Positions 56,281 through 64,000 of a stretch of DNA of 64,000 nucleotides are shown here, piece after piece. Origin of the DNA: Atopsyche davidsoni (taxonomy: Eukaryota; Arthropoda; Insecta; Trichoptera; Hydrobiosidae); assembly GCA_022113835.1 (NCBI GenBank), contig JAILWY010000021.1, positions 1,922,001 to 1,986,000 on the forward strand, written 5' to 3'. The notes beneath the pieces were generated by a model that saw only the letters and a program-made list of their open reading frames with translations, ran no database searches and was not told the origin of the DNA. A program made the position numbers and the translations under genes. Numbering within the stretch: position 1 is the first letter of the stretch; each line of letters begins with the position of its first letter.

Positions 56281-56756
56281 CGACAATCAAAATGTTACCT
56301 ACCCACAGAAAATACACCGCATAAGTAATAAATATAAAAAAAAAAAAAACTCAATAAGTGCCCGTGTACTTTTCAGGCATTTGCTGGTACATACAAATGA
56401 ATATATCCGGTTCAGCAAGTTTGAAATACTAGAATTGTTGAGCACTCGCGGTGACCCTTGCGGTTTCAATTTATTTTTAGCTGGGACAACATAGGAACGG
56501 GAATTCAATACCTTCTGAGCTCTTTGCGCCGTACCCGAGGATCAGGGCTTTTTACAGCTTTTCCCGGCAAAATAATATTGTTAGTAGATACCGACTGGTA
56601 GTAAATAATTGCACATGTATTTTAGATAAAAATATTTTTTTTATGTTCAATATTGTATATTCTTAATATATATTTTTTGGGATTACTATATAACCATTCG
56701 TTGCCATCACACGAAAAAATACATCTGAACGGTGCTCAAGCTGTGCACCGTTTTTG
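56281..56756. other. AT-rich spacer
   Basis: Nothing recognised. Confidence 0.3.
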
Positions 56757-56917
56757 CGGTGTTTTTCAACTTGTGGGTCGCAACACTCGAGGGGGATCGC
56801 GGATAAAAGAAAACGACAACTGTTTGTCTTTAGTTTTTAAAATCACTGCCACGGTTTTATTAGGCATATTTTTTATTTTCAAAGGAGTCGCGTATTCTTA
56901 AAGGTTGAAAAACACTG
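56757..56917. mobile_element. hAT-superfamily MITE (second copy)
   Basis: Ends CGGTGTTTTTCAACTTGTGG and, from the right, CAGTGTTTTTCAACCTTTAA, with subterminal GGGTCGC / CGCGACTC, the same group as 40369-40595. 161 bp. Flanking octamers do not match, so the target duplication has decayed or the edge is off. Confidence 0.75.
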
Positions 56918-57590
56918 GCTTACTGCATCGGATCATTCGCACTCGTATTGTTTTTTAAGGTTATATTGTGTAATAAACTAAGTAAAATCACTCAGTTTAC
57001 CCTCTTGTTTAGTTCTGTTCTATCTCTTAAATATTTATCCTTCATATATAGTTTTTACTTGTTTATTTAACTTATTCTTCAACTCATGCAAAAAAGGGTT
57101 TTTTACGCATATTTTTGTTAGCCACATGCCGTAAGCCCCACATATACTATTTTTTAAGCACAGCCTTAAGAACTACTGAAAATCAACATAAAAGGAAATA
57201 AAGATAATTTAAAACAAAAAAAAAAATTCAATTATCTTTTAGTAAATATACAATAGTTCTTATAAGGGCTATGGTTATAATACGATATCTGATCCTACGC
57301 GCAGGTTGTGGGGCTTACAAACTGTGGCTTAGGTGGTAGCGTATATGTATTTCTTTATTGAGTTATGTAGGTAAAATACGTGTAAAAAACCCCTTTTCTG
57401 CATTAGTTGATGCATAACTAAAAACTAGATCACAAGGATACACATTTTAAAAAAATATTTAAAAAAAAAAAACAGTTTCATTCAAGTAATAGTAAAGTAG
57501 CATATTTGCAGTTTATATGTGTATTTGTGAATAAAATATACAAAATCATTTCAAAGACGGCATCGCTTCAATGCTTTGTGTTGATTTTCA
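56918..57590. other. AT-rich spacer
   Basis: Nothing recognised. Confidence 0.3.
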
Positions 57591-57837
57591 GTGGCTCACA
57601 GGTAGACTGTGGGTGAGGTGAGGTGAGGTGAGGTGCGGTGTGGGCGGGGGCGGGGGGGTGCCAGCTGACGGGGCCCGCCCAGGCGCACCTCTCCGCCGAC
57701 GGAGGCGACAGCGAGCTCTCTCTATCGCTCTCGCCTCGGCGATCCCAACGGCGGCCCCGCAAGCCGCGTTCAAACTTGCCCGCGACGGCCGGCATCCGAG
57801 AAAATTAAAACATTTACTAAACAATTCATCAAACTGA
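57591..57837. other. GC-rich island with (GGTGA)n array
   Basis: GGTGA units at 57612-57635, then a CpG-rich block (GCCTCGGCGATCCCAACGGC near 57733). Frames on both strands are compositional. Confidence 0.4.
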
Positions 57838-57952
57838 GTTTGACAATGCCAACGGGAAACCAATAAGAATTGACATCTGGTAAAATCACTAAAGTATTTA
57901 AAAATGGAATTCCACCAATTGCTCTCTATCAAAAATATATTAAAACAAACAT
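57838..57952 (+). mobile_element. Palindromic MITE-like element, family B (copy B4, fragment)
   Basis: Contains TTTGACAATGCCAACG.GAAACC (hammerhead-like core with the stem II return deleted), then AATCACTAAAGTATTT, AAAATGGAATTCCACCAA and CTCTCTATCAAAAATAT in family-B order. The left arm is missing. The variable N7 position is C here, T in B1 and B3. Confidence 0.65.
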
Positions 57953-58198
57953 CTTAAAAAAAAAGTTTCACTGTCTATGATTTTCGAAATATCAATTTAA
58001 AAAAATTGCTATTATCATTAAAAAATTCTTCCAAATGTTGTAATCAATTAATCGCACGTGTATATGTTTTTAAAATAAATTATATTGAAAATATTTAATT
58101 TAATATTCATTGCGAAAACTTTCATTGTCTATGACTGAAATTTTATTCAAAAGTGAAAGATGGCCATAATTTGAGGTGATAGTGTTATTTGAGGGTTT
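57953..58198. other. AT-rich spacer
   Basis: Nothing recognised. Confidence 0.3.
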
Positions 58199-58500
58199 TA
58201 TAATTTCTTTGCATTTCTAATTGCACCAATATCATCTATTGATATCTTCTTCATCTGGTGCCTCTTCTCATAGGAAGTCAGTGACTTATCTTTATTCTCA
58301 TTGAATATATTTCTATATAAAATTGTGAAATTAATAATGTTTATATTATCATTGTAAGTATAATGACTTGTAATTTTATTATCTTGGGGGATTTGGGAAT
58401 GTATGATTAACAAATGTTCTTCTTCTGGTTCCTCTCCTAATAGGAAATCGGTGACTATTTCATAGAATATATTTCTATCCTGGGCCAGCCTCACTAATTA
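58199..58500 (-). mobile_element. LINE 3' tail, two tandem copies (A7)
   Basis: Minus frame begins RLAQDRNIFYEIVTDFLLGE with EEPEEEHLL. About 200 bp further the same nucleotide block returns (GAAATATATTCAATGA, then GTCACTGACTTCCTATGAGA, AGAGGCACCAGATGAAGAAG). So the C-terminal end of the RTE/CR1-like family is present twice in tandem, 0.5 kb downstream of ATIC. The 98-codon open frame spanning both is a relic, not a gene. Confidence 0.65.
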
Positions 58501-58744
58501 ATTTTCTATGTAATTTATTGTTGTGTAAATGCAGACAATTTCTTCTAGTGACAATACTTTCTATACAGTGAAACAGAGATTTATTTTGGTGCTAGTGAGA
58601 AATTATATTTGTTTTGGAGTATACTATAATTTCAATCCCGAAGAAATAATCCTCAAATGAACAAACCTGGTGAGTTGTCATTTGATTATGCATTCATATA
58701 TATACGGAAACAAAATAAAACAAAGCATCATCTAATAAAATAAC

Positions 58745-58989
58745 AGTCAGTGTTTAATGTATATATATTTTATTCAATAAGTAAGTTTATAAAGTTTTTA
58801 TATATTTATACTTCTATAAAGGAATGTGAAAATTCAGAAATTTGTAATTTCTTGTTTTGTGCCTTGCACTATAAAAAAATAATTTTGAGACTCCCAACTA
58901 TATATGTATTTATCCGAACATAATCCTATTTAACACTATTAAAAATCCTATTTAAAATGTAAAAAAATCTTATAAAAATGATGAGTTGT
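58745..58989 (-). terminator. ATIC: ATIC 3' UTR and poly(A) signal
   Basis: After the TAG stop the minus strand has about 215 nt of AT-rich sequence and then a canonical AATAAA at 58774-58769, the first one downstream. It is followed within about 25 nt by GT/TG-bearing sequence suitable for cleavage. The 3' UTR is therefore about 220-245 nt. The exact cleavage site is not visible. Confidence 0.55.
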
Positions 58990-61900
58990 CTAATGATGGA
59001 ATAGACGAAGATTTGTGTGAGATAATGTGATGTTATGTTCATCACAAGCCTTTATAACAGCATCATCATTATTGGACCCTGATGGGCTTCCTATAAACTG
59101 TACGCCATTCTGAAATAAAAATATATATATATATTCAAAATTCTTATAAAAAGTACTAATGAAATTATCTTTTTATATTTTTGCTACCTGAACAGCTCTG
59201 TCAATGTTGTCACGGAACGGGAAGAAGGCATCGGAAGCCAGCGCAACATTGTCCAGCTTCTTGATCCAATCAGAGCGCTGAGCTTCAGTCATCAATGGCG
59301 GAGGAACCTCGTACATGGCCTGCCATTGTGATAAAGGCATATCTGCACCTGTCAATTAACAAATAACACGTAAGTTGATAATAAAATGCCATTAAAAAAT
59401 TAAATACTTCATTTAATAGTAAATTCTCATCAATATATTAGAATTTTATGTAGTTATTAAATTCTTTACCAACTGTGTCACCAACATAGTTATCAATGGC
59501 ATTAGACATGTTAGCTCTCAAGACCCCAGCTTTAAACTTCATCCCCTGCACGGTGGGGTGCTGACGCAACCACCAGTTAACGGCTTTCTGTCCAGCCAGT
59601 CTAGTGCAGTGAATTCTGGATTGTTGACCAGCACCAATTCCGATCACCTTTAAAAATAATCGCATTGATTACGAGTTGCGAGTCTATGAAAACATTTTCA
59701 GATTTAGTTATTATTAGCATTATTGATAAATGCATGATTTGTACGTTACAAATAATAACCTGTTTAAAAATTTTACAAGTATGATTGTCAATTTAAATAT
59801 TTTAAAAACCAAGTAACCTCATTTTATTAAGTACCAATGAATTAAGGATTTTATTAAATATTTCAGGTAAACAGAAGAAAGGTTGACTTGGCATTAGCGG
59901 TGCGCATTGAGATTGAAAGTTACGTAAGTTGAATAACTTTTACCTGGCCATCTCTAGCATAACATACTGAATTGCTTTGTGTATACTTCAAAGCAATTGT
60001 TGCAACAATCAAATCTCTTATGGCAGATTCTGGCATGGATTTATTTTTGGTTACAATATTCTTAAACAATGCTGCATCAATAACGGCATCATTCCTCTTC
60101 TGCTCCAATGTCAACCCAAATAGTGTTTTCTTCTCTATAAGAGTCGGCTCATAACTAGCGTCCACCTAAAACAAGCAATAATACAAATAAGCCAATTTTA
60201 TAACATATTAAATGCATACACTTTTGACAAATATTTGCTGTAATTGCAATAAACTTAAAATAATTAAGGATATAGCTATATTATTCATTATTATAGCTAA
60301 TTGTTGTGCAATATTTACCTGAATGATACAGTATTTGCCACCTTTCTTCTTCTTCAGAATTTCTAAAGCCTCAGGAGAATATCTAGGTGCTATAACACCG
60401 TCTGAAACTTCTCTGGATATGATTTTAGCCGTCACTTCATCACACTCGTCAGAAAGAGCAATAAAGTCCCCAAAGGAACTCATCCTGTCTGCACCACGAG
60501 CCCTGGCATATGCGGTGGCAATGGGGGTAAGTCTTTCACGTAAATCACTCACCATACAGAGCGATGCCTGGAATTAAATTAAAATAGATATATTTATAGA
60601 AATGTTTTTTGTATTTAAACCAACAACAAATTTAATAGTTTATCAATTTATTATCTATACTAAATACAGTACCTGTATTTCATCTAAAGGTATGCCAACT
60701 GCAGCCCCAGCTGGTGATACATGCTTAAAGCTTGCAGCAGCTGGCATTCCAAGAACTCCCTTCAACTCCTTTACCAATTGCCATGCATTTAGAGCATCGC
60801 AGAGGTTTATGAATCCCGGGGATCCATTGAGAGGAGTGATTGGAAGATTTTCAGTAATAGTGAAGACTTGCGCTGGACTTTGGTGAGGATTCATACCTGC
60901 AGATGAAATTTTTCATATTTTATTATTTAATGAAGCTAGCACTTATTATTATTAGTTACATAGATAGGTGCTGAGATAGGTCATGCAGATATATATACTG
61001 TTCTTACCGTATCTTAAAGTTAGTTGAGACTTTCCAGAAGAAAATTGCTTGCGAAAATAATCAGAAATAGCAAGATCGTACTCGGACGTGTGCGTAAAGG
61101 CTTTGAGTGCTAGTTCTTGCCTAGTGAGCAAAAGAAAAACATTAAAGCAACATTACTGTAGCTCAGAAATACTTGACAATCATGAATGGAGAGAATTTAA
61201 TTATATGTTAATGTTAGAAAATTAAATATTTCTAAAACAATACTATTACAAAATAGTTCAATGAAAATATTAAGTGTGAGTCATTTCACTGATACAATGT
61301 TTAAGTTCATTTTTTAACCGACAATAAAAATAATGGAAGTGATCCTACCTAGTGGCCTTGGTAGTCTGTTTGACATTAGATTCGGTCATTTCATTCATAA
61401 CCTTCAGATAATCTCTAGGATCACACAATACAGTGACTCTGTCATAATTCTTGGCAGCAGCTCGAAGAAGGGTCACTCCACCAATATCAATGTTCTCAAC
61501 AGCGTCTTCCACTTGGACGTTGGGCTTAGACACGGTATCCACGAAAGGATAGAGGTTACAGACCACCACGCTAATCATCTCGAACTTCTGCTTGGTCATG
61601 TCTTCAACATCGGAAGGTATTAATCTATGGGAGAGAATATAATTGATATTTTTAAAGTAATTTTTATAAAATACCAATAAGGTCCAAGGTTCATTGTGAA
61701 TGCATAATTTTGTGTCATGGAGCAAATTAAAACCTACCTACACAGTGATATTTTTAGTATTTTCATGTAGGTAACAATAAATAATGTGGAATATTGGATA
61801 AGTCATAAGCTAACAATAAAGTTTTATTACTACCACCCTGCAAACAAATATGTTTGTGTGAAGAAATATTGACGTCAATCTATAGAAGATGACAACAAAA

Positions 61901-62800
61901 TATTTTGATCTATAAGTGACCTATATTAAATAATGCTAAACATATTATGTATATATTTTCTGAGTATGTCAATATTGGTTTGATAATATTGGTAAAGCTA
62001 TAATGATAATCTTAACTAGTTAATAAAAATAGTTATAAGTATTTATTGCAATATATATAAGCCTTTGTTGAAGAAGTTGTCATTTCGTAGACTTGGTTGA
62101 TTTTTCTGTTTTTTTTATTTATTATAATTGACTTATCAAAACGCTGTACACAAAAAATATAATGAAATAAAGATAAAAATTATTGCTTATGCACTTTATA
62201 AATTTTACAGTAAAAACATAATGTATTGGTTTTTTTATTCACTTTGTTATGTCTATTGTTTTATAAAATTTTACCTTGATAATATTCCAGCATGGACTGC
62301 AGGATGCAGTGTCTTAACTCGTCCTCCGAGCATTTCCGGAGCACCAGTAATATCGGAAACATCCATCACTTGGAGTCCAGCCTGACGCAGGGACGAAGCT
62401 GTCCCCCCACTGCCCACTAACTTCAGACCACATTTCACCAAATGCTTGGCCAATGGGATGAGCTCAGACTTATCCGACACACTCAGCAAAGCTAGAAGAA
62501 AAGCGGTAAAAATTTCAAAGTCTGGCTCACAAACAAAAAGGATTGAAATCTCCTAGCCATTTGGCTATCCACATTTGTTGATTAAATAGCAGTATTCGTA
62601 GGCTTGCGACTCACAGGAGGTGCTTGAAGTTTTATTTATTACATACAATATTTATTAGATTTTAATTAATTTGTGATTTTCGATTCCTAAGGGAAAATTA
62701 ATTATACATATAAGGGTCTCGGTATAAATATACCAAATTCTGTATTTTATTAACTAAGATATTACGAATAAAACTCACCGAGACTTCCCAGCGATGACAT
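58990..62800 (-). CDS. ATIC: Bifunctional purine biosynthesis protein PURH (AICAR transformylase / IMP cyclohydrolase), complete, 10 coding exons
   Basis: Catalyses the last two steps of de novo purine synthesis in the cytosol: AICAR + 10-formyl-THF to FAICAR, then cyclisation to IMP. Coding exons, read on the minus strand: 62800-62779, 62491-62275, 61624-61349, 61120-61008, 60896-60673, 60567-60319, 60165-59944, 59647-59470, 59348-59188, 59109-58990. All nine junctions are GT..AG and keep frame; they sum to 1782 nt, 593 residues plus TAG, against 592 in human. Residues 1-200 are the IMP cyclohydrolase (MGS-like) domain with GGRVKTLHP (Lys67), CNLYPF (Tyr105) and [12 protein letters not shown]. 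The rest is the transformylase domain with [11 protein letters not shown] (Lys267-His268, the human 266/267 pair), [21 protein letters not shown] and [15 protein letters not shown]. The C-terminus NLRLFHH is the family's conserved end. The start sits in a tiny 22-nt coding exon with context CCAACATGT. No frameshift or missing catalytic residue was seen. Confidence 0.97.
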
Positions 62801-63559
62801 GTTGGCAACGTATTAAGACCCCCTGGGACTAATGAGTGCGAACTGTAAATTATAAAACAACTTATTATTCATCCAAGTATTTATATAATTTTATCATAAT
62901 ATAGGGATAGAAAATTTAAAGATATACAAATCAAAGAGCAAAGGTCGAGTGAATAACAACAACACGCTTGTGCATTCGAATAGGATGATAACACACCAGC
63001 TTTTTATTTTTAATGACACGACATTGAAGTGAAGTTTTTTCCCGGTTATCGTTTATATTTACAGCCTTTTGATTAATTTAATTTTCTTCAACTGTATTAT
63101 TTTTATACATCAAACTTACAAACTTACATAAATCTTAGGTGGATAAATGTAAAAGTTAATTTGAAATTCCTAGTAAAGAGTGAATACTCTCTAAATTGAT
63201 AAAGAATTAGACTGCATAAATATGTAAATAATTTTGAGCTATTTAAAGCCAACAAACTTATAACATCTTCTAAAAAATGAATCAATACTGCAATAAAGAG
63301 ACATTTTTTCAAAATTTAGTTAACACAGGATTTCAACAACACCTATTGTTTCACTGTATTTACATGACAACATTTCTATAGTATTTTCCCAATAAAAAGC
63401 GAAGGAATTATACCAGATATTTTATCCAGCGGCTTAATTGATTAACATTTGATTTGCAGCCAATACCGTAGTGCTTTGAACCCATTTGAGATTCAGAAAA
63501 GCCATGTAAAATTATACTTACACCTTAATCGAAAGTAACACTACTCTTCAATGACGACT
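62801..63559 (-). promoter_or_regulatory. ATIC: Probable ATIC 5' UTR with one intron, and candidate initiator
   Basis: Immediately upstream of the ATIC ATG is 42 nt of leader (62842-62801) preceded by an AT-rich tract ending in TTTACAG, a good splice acceptor. Upstream, a strong donor GTAAGT starts at 63521, and 38 nt before it lies TTCAGTC (A at 63559), a match to the arthropod initiator TCAGT. The simplest reading is a 38-nt non-coding first exon (63559-63522), a ~680-bp intron, and the 5' UTR continuing to the ATG. No TATA box or downstream promoter element was recognised. This is inferred from signals only; a 5' RACE or RNA-seq junction 63522/62842 would confirm it. Confidence 0.4.
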
Positions 63560-64000
63560 GAAGGGAAAAACTTTTGACTTTGACGATAGGCTTGAATAAA
63601 TAGAGATCACAATATGTAGACACAAATTTCCAGAGCGAATAGTCAGAAGTCTAAGTGACGAGAAGGTATTTTATTAGAACTCTTAAAAATTTCTGCTCGC
63701 TTAACAATCCTCGCTGAAGCAATCTTCATTCTACAGTTGATACAGAGCAGATAAATTACTATACTTTATAACAGATTTAAAGCGTTCGTAAAAAAATAGT
63801 CTGAATAATGAATAACCCGAAAATAATGATAGTTCTTAAACTACTTTCTCGTGAGTAAAAAAATATTCAATATGTTTTTAATTGGTATAACTTTAGAATA
63901 GAGTTGGTGTATATTATTATACGATTTTATTGTGATGCGTACATAATCTACCTTTTCTTTATAATGTAGGTTACTTGTCGAGTGTTCAATTAAAGTTGGT
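63560..64000. other. Region upstream of ATIC
   Basis: AT-rich, non-coding. No second divergent gene, CpG island or recognised motif is seen before the window ends. Confidence 0.35.

Noticed and set aside
55881..56317. Four overlapping frames of 65-133 codons in the CpG island (Gly/Arg/Ala-rich on -, Pro/His-rich on +)
   Set aside because: Stops are rare in sequence this GC-rich, frames are open on both strands at once, and peptides are low-complexity repeats of the (CCGCCA)n array.
1..58000. CRISPR arrays, rRNA genes, bacterial operons
   Set aside because: No short regularly spaced direct repeats with unique spacers, no rRNA-like sequence, and no Shine-Dalgarno-led gene clusters were seen. 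The window is nuclear arthropod DNA.
58198..58494. 98-codon minus frame as a separate gene next to ATIC
   Set aside because: Its N-terminal part matches the LINE C-terminal tail and the remainder is a second copy of the tail in another frame.

Overview
The window is AT-rich nuclear DNA from an arthropod, most likely an insect. This rests on spliceosomal introns (GT..AG) in the one clear gene, on insect-type RTE/CR1-like LINE tails, and on mariner, hAT and tRNA-derived elements. The order cannot be fixed from sequence alone. Only one protein-coding gene is supported: a complete ten-coding-exon ATIC gene (bifunctional purine biosynthesis protein PURH) on the minus strand near the right end (coding 62800 down to 58990, 593 codons). 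Its introns are 78-650 bp. A probable 5'-UTR intron reaches a candidate start near 63559, and a poly(A) signal lies at 58769-58774.

The remaining ~58 kb to the left is a gene desert (or part of a very large intron). It has two interleaved textures. One is AT-rich filler with many relics of mobile elements. The other is a series of short GC-rich, information-dense islands (for example 8030-8340, 10430-10700, 28560-28860, 38150-38400, 47530-47890, 55480-56280). These lack convincing exons and look like regulatory or otherwise constrained DNA, or unrecognised repeats.

Mobile-element content, left to right: seven decayed copies of one LINE C-terminal tail (six on +, one tandemly doubled copy on -); four copies of a palindromic element, here family B (12691, 33374, 42005, 57838); two copies of a second palindromic element, family C (15320, 51546); three loci of a tRNA-Thr-like core inside inverted repeats, family D (17500, 19603, 44128); a deleted Tc1/mariner element with a DD41D-like transposase relic (20676-21198); a pogo-like element (31304-31949); two hAT-type MITEs (40369-40595 with near-perfect 8-bp target duplication, and 56757-56917); two copies of another inverted-repeat MITE (3418, 26505); and two unclassified repeat pairs (43888/46858 and 48083/49675).

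The most interesting signals are RNA-like. Family C folds into hammerhead ribozymes with all core nucleotides, a 4-bp stem I and a short self-complementary stem III, as known for Penelope-like elements. Family B has the same architecture, but its core reads UUGANAA rather than CUGANGA, which swaps the tertiary C3-G8 pair for U3-A8 in a covarying way. Family D carries a 76-nt tRNA-Thr(UGU)-like body inside a short terminal-inverted-repeat unit. None of these can be proved without folding, searching and bench tests.
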